Of a stretch of DNA of 14,673 nucleotides, positions 7,681-14,540 are shown one piece after another. This stretch comes from Chloroflexota bacterium. Lineage in GTDB: Bacteria > Chloroflexota > Anaerolineae > Anaerolineales > UBA4823. Position 1 is the stretch's first letter. Every line of letters starts with the position of its first letter. The position numbers were made by a program, and so were the translations under genes. Location: assembly GCA_012798185.1 (NCBI GenBank), contig JAAZNS010000494.1, positions 1 through 14,673 on the forward strand, read 5' to 3'. Under the pieces are notes generated by a model that had not been told where the DNA came from, searched no databases, and saw only the letters and a list, made by a program, of their open reading frames with translations.

Positions 7681-8417
7681 CGTTCCTCTCCTCTGAAATT
7701 AGGTTTTCTAAGAATTAAGCCGCCCAAGCCAAGCAGTAGCAATGTAGCAGGTTCAGGCACGGCGACACAGAAATTATCCATTGTAAGTTTCATGCCGCTG
7801 TCAAATGTATTGCCGAGGATGAAAAATCCGGTAATTGTCGGATGTTCTGTTAATTCTACGCTTGCAAAAATCTCACTATCCAGATAAAAGTGAATCCAAT
7901 TACTTGATTCCTCTGTCAATATTGCAAGGTTATAATTCCGTCCATATTCAATTTCTTGATCTTCAAGCAGTTCCTGTTCTCCAAATCCCGTGCCTGATGC
8001 CATGATACTCAAATGGTAAGGCTGCGTGCTTTTGTAAACAAACGGGGAATTAAAACCGAATGTCAGGTAAAATTCAGGCAGAACTTCGGCTCCAATCATT
8101 AATTTGCCGCTCCCATTATGGTCTCCAGGAAAATATGGCTGCAAGGCGAGATCTGCACGAATCCCAAGAGCATTATCATATGATGCAACAGCTGAAAATC
8201 GTGCGGATGCAAAATTATCCATGTAAAGTATCCCATTTCCATTTTCATACCAGAATCCTGTACGGTCGTTATTGATCTCCCACCTGGATATGTTGGAGGG
8301 ATTATCGAAGTTGTCATAAATTGCCCAGTTAATCGAATCTATTGAGGGTACATCTCCTGCCACAGAAATTGAAGCCAATAGCGTTAATACCATTGTTAGA
8401 GTTAATAGGTTGTTCAT
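7677..8417 (-). CDS. PEP-CTERM sorted exported protein, concanavalin-like body
   Basis: 246 residues from the preferred ATG at 8417. The upstream in-frame ATG at 8426 would give 249 residues but touches the AAAGG ribosome site at 8427-8431; the 8417 ATG has a 9-base spacer. Signal peptide about 1-20 (NNLLTLTMVLTLLASISVAG), then a beta-rich body starting IYDNFDNPSNISRWEI and running through strands typical of LamG/concanavalin-like sandwiches (GKLMIGAEVLPEFYLTFG, WIHFYLDSEIFASVEL), then the sorting tail VPEPATLLLLGLGGLILRK with a basic end. 'DNFD' openings before such folds are common in exported planctomycete proteins. It starts 33 bp after the recombinase gene on the same strand, so it may ride on that transcript, and it is coupled by ATGA to the next PEP-CTERM gene. 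Ligand unknown. Confidence 0.85.
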   Translation of the reverse strand: MNNLLTLTMVLTLLASISVAGDVPSIDSINWAIYDNFDNPSNISRWEINNDRTGFWYENGNGILYMDNFASARFSAVASYDNALGIRADLALQPYFPGDHNGSGKLMIGAEVLPEFYLTFGFNSPFVYKSTQPYHLSIMASGTGFGEQELLEDQEIEYGRNYNLAILTEESSNWIHFYLDSEIFASVELTEHPTITGFFILGNTFDSGMKLTMDNFCVAVPEPATLLLLGLGGLILRKPNFRGEER

Positions 8418-8450
8418 TACACCCATCCTTTCTTGTCAAATTTTAATTAT

Positions 8451-9062
8451 TTACAGCCGGTCTAAAGCCTTCTTTATTTCCGGCATCATTACATCTGCAT
8501 AAATTTGTGTCGTTGTGATCTTCGAATGCCCAAGCTGTTTCTGAACCAAACGAAGATTCCAGTTACTGGCTTTTAACAGAAAGCACGCATAAGTGTGCCT
8601 CAGACAATGTATCGAATAATGCTGTTGTAAACCTGTTCTCTTAGCACACCGTTTGAATGCTTTTTGTATTGCTCGCGTTGTCAAATGTCCTCCGGTGCTG
8701 CTGGATAACAATAGCGGTTTATCTGGTTCTGTAGACTCACCGATGTATTGTTTCCAGGCCAAAAATTCTTTACACTGTTTTCTGAAAGTCTCGTTAAAAA
8801 AGACCCTTCGCCATTTTTTGCCTTTACCGCTTGTTACGATAAGAGATGGGATGGATTCTTCCAAACTAAAGTCGCCACAATTAAGTGCGGCAATTTCCAT
8901 TACCCTCAGGCCGCTGGCTAGCCCGAGATGTATAATGAAACAATCCCGAATGGCAACCTTGTCTTTAAACTTGACCTGTTCCTCGGCAACTTTCTGCAGG
9001 CGGTCAGCATCTTCCCTGGACAGAAACTTTGTGGGATCAAGCTCCCAACTGTGCGTTTTCAT
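8451..9062 (-). CDS. Tyrosine recombinase, catalytic domain only
   Basis: 203 residues covering the phage-integrase catalytic fold. All catalytic residues are in place: R53 in SGLRVMEIAALN, a Lys in the SGKGKKWRR beta-hairpin (K80 or a neighbour), H152-x2-R155 in HCLRHTYA, H179 in QLGHSKITTT and nucleophile Y188 in QIYADV. Normal XerC/integrase proteins add about 90-100 N-terminal residues of SAM-like core-binding domain; this one starts directly at KFLSREDADRLQ, so that domain is absent. The product would cut and rejoin DNA at a short dyad site. The start is unusual: the best ribosome site (GGAGG, 9083-9087) serves another ATG at 9077 followed by CAG and TAG, in frame with this gene; ATG 9062 follows 6 bases after that stop. 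The PEP-CTERM genes follow at 24-33 bp. Active by motifs; role in moving this island is inference. Confidence 0.9.
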   Translation of the reverse strand: MKTHSWELDPTKFLSREDADRLQKVAEEQVKFKDKVAIRDCFIIHLGLASGLRVMEIAALNCGDFSLEESIPSLIVTSGKGKKWRRVFFNETFRKQCKEFLAWKQYIGESTEPDKPLLLSSSTGGHLTTRAIQKAFKRCAKRTGLQQHYSIHCLRHTYACFLLKASNWNLRLVQKQLGHSKITTTQIYADVMMPEIKKALDRL

Positions 9063-9068
9063 TTTTTT

Positions 9069-9087
9069 CTACTGCATTGCGGCCTCC
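9069..9087 (-). promoter_or_regulatory. Ribosome site and two-codon ORF (Met-Gln-amber) before the recombinase
   Basis: On the minus strand GGAGG (9083-9087) stands an ideal five bases before ATG (9075-9077), followed by CAG and the stop TAG (9069-9071). Two AAA codons later comes the recombinase ATG in the same frame. From GGAGG to that ATG is 20 bases, too far for direct use, so the recombinase would need reinitiation after the mini-ORF or readthrough of the TAG. Confidence 0.6.
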
Positions 9088-9089
9088 GT

Positions 9090-9113
9090 TTCATATTTGT
9101 GATGAAATATGAA
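9090..9113. repeat. 9-bp perfect inverted repeat with 6-bp centre
   Basis: Left arm TTCATATTT (9090-9098), centre GTGATG (9099-9104), right arm AAATATGAA (9105-9113). It lies directly upstream of the recombinase ribosome site. Two 9-11 bp arms around a 6-8 bp centre is the layout of a tyrosine-recombinase crossover core, but the dyad could equally be an operator or a leader hairpin, since it lies downstream of the -10 at 9149-9154. Confidence 0.6.
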
Positions 9114-9118
9114 CTCTA

Positions 9119-9139
9119 AAATCAAGGCAGATTTGATTT
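9119..9139. repeat. 7-bp perfect inverted repeat with 7-bp centre
   Basis: Left arm AAATCAA (9119-9125), centre ggcagat, right arm TTGATTT (9133-9139). It starts five bases after the 9-bp inverted repeat, so four half-sites follow each other within 50 bp between the -10 and start of the recombinase gene. Confidence 0.5.
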
Positions 9140-9148
9140 AAATGCTTT

Positions 9149-9154
9149 ATTATA
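9149..9154 (-). promoter_or_regulatory. -10 element for the recombinase unit
   Basis: A perfect TATAAT on the minus strand, about 72 bp before the mini-ORF ATG. The hexamer at proper -35 spacing is poor (CAGCAA), so the promoter may need an activator or be weak. Transcripts would carry both inverted repeats in their leader. Confidence 0.4.
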
Positions 9155-9352
9155 AAGGATATATGGTGATATTGCTGGCGGCACACTTTGACAAACACCG
9201 CTGATGCTAAAACGGTAGATTGGGCTGCTTCAAAGCTCAGAAATGCTGAAATTTTGTTCTTATCGACGATTTTTTTGGGAAATATTTTGAAATGATCATG
9301 AAAAACGGTTCAGAAAACATCACTTTTATGAACTCAGTGCCAGTATTATACC

Positions 9353-9383
9353 CTTTTGAAGGCCGGAATTCAAGAGTTTTTTT
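9353..9383 (+). terminator. Stand-alone Rho-independent terminator
   Basis: An 8-bp stem (9353-9360 with 9369-9376, one G-T pair) with an 8-base loop is followed by seven T (9377-9383). No plus-strand gene precedes it in this interval, so it either shields the following promoter from upstream transcription or ends a small RNA. Confidence 0.65.
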
Positions 9384-9400
9384 CGCATATAGTCTATTAG

Positions 9401-9428
9401 TTGACAATAACTGGTAACAAGCTATAAT
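9401..9428 (+). promoter_or_regulatory. Sigma-70 promoter of the RM operon
   Basis: Consensus -35 TTGACA (9401-9406) and consensus -10 TATAAT (9423-9428) with a 16-bp spacer. The start point would fall near 9435, giving a leader of about 47 bases before the HTH gene. It follows the terminator at 9353-9383 and is probably the main promoter for 9482-14540. Confidence 0.85.
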
Positions 9429-9481
9429 TACTGCAACTTTAAGCCGTTGAAATATAGTTCCTTTTCTGGAGATAAACCGAA

Positions 9482-9682
9482 ATGTCTAAAAAAGAGGACA
9501 TCTTTACGATTGAAGAACTTTCTGAGTATTTGAAGATTCCGAAATCCACTATTTACAAGCTCTGCCAGGAAGGGAAAATCCCGGGACAAAAGGTGGGAAG
9601 GCATTGGCGATTTCATAAAAATGCCGTGGATGAATGGTTGAGTACGAAACCGCCTGTAGAACCCGGACATCAACGGAACTGA
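9482..9682 (+). CDS. Excisionase-family helix-turn-helix protein
   Basis: 66 residues, nearly all one winged HTH of the MerR/excisionase type (HTH_17): TIEELSEYLKIPKSTIYKL is the helix-turn-helix, KIPGQKVGRHWRFHK is the wing, and AVDEWL the closing helix. Such small proteins bind DNA and act as excisionases (recombination directionality factors) or local repressors/activators. GGAG at 9468-9471 precedes the ATG by ten bases. It is first in the operon after a consensus promoter, 55 bp ahead of hsdMS, and diverges from the recombinase gene. Two roles fit: directionality partner for the recombinase, or control of the methylase operon. The sequence does not decide between them. The acidic/polar tail (KPPVEPGHQRN) is short and carries no extra domain. 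Confidence 0.88.
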   Translation: MSKKEDIFTIEELSEYLKIPKSTIYKLCQEGKIPGQKVGRHWRFHKNAVDEWLSTKPPVEPGHQRN

Positions 9683-9737
9683 TAACGACAAACAAACTTT
9701 ATAAATCTCAACGACACTATAAGGATTAGGTAAGCAA

Positions 9738-12629
9738 ATGGCATTAAAGAATTTTCAGGATAAAGTTAATTTTATCTTCAGCATCGCTGATGCATTGCGT
9801 GGACCTTACAAACCCAATCAATATGGCAAGGTCATTCTGCCATTAACAATCCTGCGTCGTATGGACTGTGTGCTTGAACCGACCAAACAAAAAGTTCTTG
9901 AAGCATATGAAAAACACAAGGACAAATCCGATGCCGCCCGTGAATCAATTCTAAACCGTATTGCCAAACAACAGTTCCATAATACGAGCAAACTCGATTT
10001 TGCCGCACTAAAAGGCGATGCAAATCATATTGCCCGAAACATTTCTCATTACATCAAGAGCTTTTCTCCTCGTGCTCGTGACATATTTGAGAAATTCGGA
10101 TTTGCAGAGCACATTGAAAAACTTGACAGTGCCAATCGATTGTATCTGATCGTTTCGAAGTTTGCAGAAGTTGATCTTCACCCGGACACCGTTTCAAACC
10201 AGGAAATGGGTTATATCTTCGAAGAACTTATCCGTAAATACAATGAAGATGCCAATGAGACGGCTGGTGATCACTTTACGCCTCGTGAAGTCATCCGGCT
10301 GATGGTCAACATTATATTTGCTCCAGACAGCCATGTTTTAACAAAGAAAGGCATTGCTCCGACGATTTATGACCCCACCTGCGGTACTGGCGGCATGATA
10401 TCTACGGCTGAAGAATATGTTGCCGAACTTAATCCCGATGCTCGGCCTGAAATCTTTGGACAGGACTATAATCCTGAATCCTATGCCATCTGCGGTTCGG
10501 ATATGCTCATCAAAGGCCATTCAATTGAGCATATTGTTTTTGGGGATGTTTTAGGCGATGGCAAAACATTTGACGGTTTTCCAAGCGAGAAGTTCGACTA
10601 TATGCTTGCCAATCCCCCATTTGGAGTCAAATGGGAAGCTGAAAAGGATTATGTTACCAAAGAACACGAAAATCAGGGATTTTCTGGCAGATTCGGTGCC
10701 GGCCTGCCACGGATAAACGATGGTTCGTTTTTGTTCTTGCTGCATATGATTTCAAAGATGAAAAGTCCTAAGGATGGTGGAACACGTTTGGGCATTGTCT
10801 TTAACGGCTCGCCTCTTTTTACCGGAGATGCAGGCCAGGGAGAATCAAATATCCGTCGTTGGATTATTGAAAATGACTGGCTTGATACAATTATTGCCTT
10901 GCCTGACCAGCTTTTCTATAACACGGGCATTTATACCTACATCTGGATTGTTACAAATAGAAAAGAGCCGCACAGACGAGGCAAGATTCAGCTTATCGAC
11001 GCAACGCAATTCTTTGTAAAGATGAAAAAAAGTCTCGGAAACAAACGAAATGAAGTGGGCTATGGACAAGACGGAAAACCTGACCACATTGCCGAACTGA
11101 CTCGAATATATGGCGAATTTAAAAACAATGATAAGCGTACCGTTAGGTCAAACGGAGATACAAAGACAGTCGTAGCAAGCAAAATTTTTGATAACACAGA
11201 TTTCGGCTGCCGTAAAATCACCGTCGAACGTCCGCTTCGGCTGAAATTCCAGATTACAAAAGAAGGCCTTGAGGCTTTGCAGGCAGCTACACCATTCCAA
11301 AACCTTGCTGTAAGCAAGAAGAAAGATAAAAAAGCATGTGCTGCCGAAGAGGAAGCCGGCAGGAAACAACAGGCCGAGATTATATCCCTTCTGGAATCCA
11401 TGGGCAGTTCAAAGGTATGGATGGATAGAAAAGAGTTTCTTGCCGACCTTGATGATGCCATAGAAAAAAAGGATATCAAACTGCCTGCCCCAATCAAAAA
11501 GGCGATTATTGGTGCTTTCAGCCAGCGGGATGAAAATGCAGCTATTTGTTTAGATAAAGATGGCAACCCGGAGCCGGACCCTGAACTTAGGGATTATGAA
11601 TATGTGCCGTTAAAACAGGATATCTACGAATATTTTGACCGGGAAGTAAAACCATTTGCCTCGGATGCATGGATTGATGAGACCAAGCGGGATGAAAAAG
11701 ACGGCAAGGTTGGTATCGTCGGCTATGAGGTTCCGTTCAACAGGCATTTTTATGTATATCAGCCGCCGCGACCGCTTGAGGATATCGAGGCTGATATGGT
11801 AAAACTTGAGAAAGACATCATTGCGGGTATTCAATCGGTTGTCGTGTCTCATAGAAAAATCACGCCAGTCATGGAATCGCCTACAATTAATTCGCCACGT
11901 CGTACAACTGTAAAGTATCCTGAATACAAACCCAGTGGTTTTCATTGGCTTGGCGATATCCCTGCTCACTGGAAGATGAGGAAACTAAAGTTCATTTCCA
12001 ATATACGCAATAGTAATGTAGATAAAAAGTCTGACGAAGATGAAAGAGTTGTAAAGCTTTGTAACTATGTTGATGTTTATTATAACGATTATATTACTAC
12101 TAACTTAGAATTCATGGTGGCTACAGCTTCACTAGACGAAATCATACGATTTAGGCTAAAGCATGGTGATGTTTTGATAACCAAGGATTCAGAAGAATGG
12201 GACGATATTGCAGTTCCAGCTTTTGTGGATGAACCTCTTGACGACATTATTTGCGGTTATCACTTAGCTTTAATTCAACCAGATGAAAAACAGATAACAG
12301 GCGAGTATCTCTTTAGGGCCTTTAGTGCCCATGCAATACGAGACCAGTTTCGTGTAAGAGCCAATGGAATTACCCGTTTTGGTTTATCACGGGATGGTAT
12401 CACAAGTGCTCTTTTTCCAGTTCCTCCACTCAATGAACAACATGCTATTGCTCAATTCTTACGGCGAGAGTGTAATAAAATCAATAATTTGATTGCCGGG
12501 ATATCTAAGGATACAAATGGGCAGGGATTATTCTCTATGCTTGTTAAAACTCTTCTTGAATATCGTTCTTCGCTTATCTCCGCGGCAGTAACAGGCAAAA
12601 TAGATGTATCGAGGGAGGCCTCTGAATGA
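9738..12629 (+). CDS. hsdM: Type I RM fused methylase-specificity protein (HsdM-HsdS, one TRD)
   Basis: 963 residues joining two normally separate subunits. M part, about 1-700: HsdM N-terminal helices (YGKVILPLTILRRMD), FEELIRKYNEDANETAGDHFTPREV, SAM motif I DPTCGTGGM (212-220) and catalytic motif IV NPPF (292-295), marking an N6-adenine methylase; then the long C-terminal extension of this HsdM subgroup. The join, about 700-725, is one continuous frame with no ribosome site before Met712. S part, about 726-963: the usual HsdS opening KYPEYKPSGFHWLGDIPAHW, one target-recognition domain (VKLCNYVDVY, GDVLITKDSEEWDDI, ANGITRFGLS, PLNEQHAIAQFL) and the end of an ordinary S protein (LLEYRSSLISAAVTGKIDV). 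Full HsdS has two such domains, so this is a half-S and should pair as a dimer. AGG at 9728-9730 is the ribosome site. The next gene overlaps by ATGA. Confidence 0.93.
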   Translation: MALKNFQDKVNFIFSIADALRGPYKPNQYGKVILPLTILRRMDCVLEPTKQKVLEAYEKHKDKSDAARESILNRIAKQQFHNTSKLDFAALKGDANHIARNISHYIKSFSPRARDIFEKFGFAEHIEKLDSANRLYLIVSKFAEVDLHPDTVSNQEMGYIFEELIRKYNEDANETAGDHFTPREVIRLMVNIIFAPDSHVLTKKGIAPTIYDPTCGTGGMISTAEEYVAELNPDARPEIFGQDYNPESYAICGSDMLIKGHSIEHIVFGDVLGDGKTFDGFPSEKFDYMLANPPFGVKWEAEKDYVTKEHENQGFSGRFGAGLPRINDGSFLFLLHMISKMKSPKDGGTRLGIVFNGSPLFTGDAGQGESNIRRWIIENDWLDTIIALPDQLFYNTGIYTYIWIVTNRKEPHRRGKIQLIDATQFFVKMKKSLGNKRNEVGYGQDGKPDHIAELTRIYGEFKNNDKRTVRSNGDTKTVVASKIFDNTDFGCRKITVERPLRLKFQITKEGLEALQAATPFQNLAVSKKKDKKACAAEEEAGRKQQAEIISLLESMGSSKVWMDRKEFLADLDDAIEKKDIKLPAPIKKAIIGAFSQRDENAAICLDKDGNPEPDPELRDYEYVPLKQDIYEYFDREVKPFASDAWIDETKRDEKDGKVGIVGYEVPFNRHFYVYQPPRPLEDIEADMVKLEKDIIAGIQSVVVSHRKITPVMESPTINSPRRTTVKYPEYKPSGFHWLGDIPAHWKMRKLKFISNIRNSNVDKKSDEDERVVKLCNYVDVYYNDYITTNLEFMVATASLDEIIRFRLKHGDVLITKDSEEWDDIAVPAFVDEPLDDIICGYHLALIQPDEKQITGEYLFRAFSAHAIRDQFRVRANGITRFGLSRDGITSALFPVPPLNEQHAIAQFLRRECNKINNLIAGISKDTNGQGLFSMLVKTLLEYRSSLISAAVTGKIDVSREASE
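12611..12618 (+). promoter_or_regulatory. Internal ribosome site for the zinc-ribbon/HEPN-like gene
   Basis: GAGGGAGG inside the last codons of hsdMS, seven bases before ATG 12626. With the ATGA stop-start overlap (12626-12629) it shows translational coupling and fixes the start of the next gene. Confidence 0.8.
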
Positions 12630-13582
12630 GTTTCAATTTGGACATACCAAAACAAATTTCAATACCCATTCAGGCCGATGAGAACGGCTTTACTGGACGT
12701 GAATGTCCTCAAAAGGAATGTGAGGGATACTTCAAAGTCAAATTTGGCACCGGCTTAAAAGGTGAGAATCTGCCGTGCCACTGTCCCTATTGTGGGCACA
12801 TGGCTCAACATGATCAGTTTTATACCAAAGAGCAAATAAAATACGCCGAATCAGTGGCCATGCGTGAGATTACTCAAGCTTTCCATCGCGAACTAAAAAA
12901 ACTGGAATTCAACCATCCTGCCCGCGGGCCTCTTGGTATTGGAATTAGTATGAAAGTAAAGCCGGGTGCTCCAATTCCCCTAAAGCACTATCGTGAAAAA
13001 CGGCTCGAAACCGAAATTACTTGCGACCAATGCACTCTGCAGTATGCAATATATGGCGTATTTGCCTATTGCCCGGATTGCGGTGCGCATAATTCTCCTC
13101 AAATCCTTTCCAAGAATATGGAGTTGGCGATTAAAGAACTTGACTTGGCTATGCAGATTGAATCGTCCGATTTAAAACAGCATCTAATCGATGATTCGCT
13201 GGAAAATGTAGTATCAGCCTTTGACGGTTTTGGACGAGAAATTGTTCGCGTAAATGCTCATAAAGCAACTGCTCCAGATAAAGCCGAGTATATTTCTTTT
13301 CAAAATCTTGAGAACGCCCGCAAAAATCTACAGGCCCTTTTTAGTTTTGATTTGGCATCTTCTGTTGATATCAAAGATTGGGAATTGGCCATACGGTGTT
13401 TCAGCAAACGACACCTGTTGGCTCACAAGATGGGCGTTGTTGACCAGAAGTATATCGGCGACACAAATGATACCTCTGCGACAATCGGGCGTCGAATTAA
13501 AATCACGGAAGATGAAGTGCATAGCTTAGTACTGGTTGTTCAAACGCTTGGGAAATATCTGGCCAAAGAGGTATCCAAATGA
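12626..13582 (+). CDS. Double zinc-ribbon protein with HEPN-like C-terminus, RM-associated
   Basis: 318 residues, no signal peptide, cytoplasmic. Zinc ribbon 1: C27, C32, then C51, C53, C56 and H58 (CHCPYCGH). A helical linker about 65-95. Zinc ribbon 2: C133-x2-C136 and C149-x2-C152 (CDQC, CPDCG). C-terminal helical domain about 175-318: SLENVVSAFDGFGREIVRVN, FQNLENARKNLQALFS, then SKRHLLAHKMGVVDQKYI and a last helix. R262-H-x3-H267 fits the Rx4-6H motif of HEPN RNases, with the polar second residue (N, D or H) usual there; the fold call is by eye. It is coupled to hsdMS by ATGA and lies between hsdMS and hsdR. E. coli prrC, a HEPN anticodon nuclease silenced by its type I partner, has a comparable position, so an RNase guard is a fair hypothesis. 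A nucleic-acid sensor or plain RM accessory is also possible. Confidence 0.75.
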   Translation: MSFNLDIPKQISIPIQADENGFTGRECPQKECEGYFKVKFGTGLKGENLPCHCPYCGHMAQHDQFYTKEQIKYAESVAMREITQAFHRELKKLEFNHPARGPLGIGISMKVKPGAPIPLKHYREKRLETEITCDQCTLQYAIYGVFAYCPDCGAHNSPQILSKNMELAIKELDLAMQIESSDLKQHLIDDSLENVVSAFDGFGREIVRVNAHKATAPDKAEYISFQNLENARKNLQALFSFDLASSVDIKDWELAIRCFSKRHLLAHKMGVVDQKYIGDTNDTSATIGRRIKITEDEVHSLVLVVQTLGKYLAKEVSK

Positions 13583-13640
13583 TTGTGTTGTTCATAGCAA
13601 AGGATTTTTAATCTTCAAAACCAGTATTTGAGAGTAAAAT

Positions 13641-14540
13641 ATGCCAACTGATTATAAAGAAAAAGCATTTGAAACGGCAATAGAAGAATCGCTGCTTAAT
13701 GACGGCGGATATACAAAGGCCGACCCCAAGAACTTCGATAGGGAACGTGCGATTGATCCGACCACTCTAATCCCGTTCGTCAGGGAAACTCAGCCGGATA
13801 AATGGAAAGCTCTTGAGCAGCTGCACGGGGCGAATACACAAAATGTGGTTATTGAAGAGTTGTGCAAGGCGATGGATTCGCGTGGCAGTCTAGATGTCAT
13901 CCGGCATGGTTTTAAGTGTTTTGGCAAGCTACTTGAGGTTGCATTCTTTAGACCTTCACATGGTTTAAACCCGGAAACACAGAAATTGTATAACGCAAAC
14001 CGGCTGACTATTACACGTCAGCTTCACTACAGCACAAAGAATGAGAACTCTATTGATGTTGTGTTAAGTCTCAATGGATTGCCGATAGTCACAGCAGAGA
14101 TCAAAAACCCCATGACGGGCCAAACGGTCAATCATGCGATGCACCAGTATAAGAACGACCGTGACCCGCGTGAACTAATCTTTCAGTTCAAGAAACGAAC
14201 ACTTGTTCATTTTGCAGTTGACCCGGACCTTGCATATATGACCACGCAGCTATCAGGCAAAAGTACATACTTTTTGCCGTTCAATTTAGGCAATAACTTG
14301 GGGGCAGGTAATCCGGAATGTCCAGGCAATTATCGAACATGGTACTTGTGGGAGCAGGTATGGCAGCGTGATTCGATTCTCGATATTATTGGGCGATTCC
14401 TGAATTTGGAAGTTAAGGAACGAACCATCGGCGGAAAGACAGTCCGTAAGGAAACAATGATATTCCCGCGATACCATCAGCTTGATTCAGTTCGAAAACT
14501 GGAGTTTGATGCCGGCAGTAAAGGCCCAGGGCATAATTAG
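13641..14540 (+). pseudogene. hsdR: HsdR N-terminal fragment (type I restriction subunit, cut off before the motor)
   Basis: 299 residues against roughly 1000 for intact HsdR. The N-terminal part is complete: TDYKEKAFETAIEESLL opening, and the PD-(D/E)xK endonuclease core with D139 (NSIDVVLSLNG) and E153-x-K155 (TAEIKNPMTGQ), then FPRYHQLDSVRKL, the Q-motif region that leads into the SF2 translocase. Homologues continue from 'GPGHN' into 'YLxQHSAGSGKSN' (Walker A). Here the frame meets TAG directly after GPGHN, and none of the three forward frames in the remaining 133 bp carries Walker A or later motor motifs, so this is a rearrangement rather than a point nonsense change. Without the ATP-driven motor, restriction should be lost. 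It follows the zinc-ribbon gene by 58 bp with a weak GAGAG ribosome site. The nuclease core could in theory still fold alone. Confidence 0.8.

Larger units (their letters stand above)
9063..9481. other. Divergent control region between recombinase and RM operon
   Basis: 419 bp without a supported gene. Left to right: amber mini-ORF and ribosome site, two inverted repeats, the minus-strand -10 of the recombinase, a stretch at about 9160-9350 where I see nothing firm apart from a TTGACA at 9188-9193 without a matching -10, a plus-strand terminator at 9353-9383, and the RM operon promoter at 9401-9428. The plus-strand reading frame across the first part is a shadow of the recombinase gene. Confidence 0.7.

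Noticed and set aside
8653..9102. Plus-strand open frame of 149 codons over the recombinase
   Set aside because: Antisense to a recombinase with all catalytic residues; the translation resembles no protein family.
11060..11566. Minus-strand open frame of 168 codons inside hsdMS
   Set aside because: Antisense shadow with Ser/Leu-rich low-information translation and no ribosome site.
11820..11925. Frameshift or sequencing error joining hsdM and hsdS
   Set aside because: The frame is continuous through the join, both sides are in register, and no stop or ribosome site lies between them, so a true fusion is simpler.
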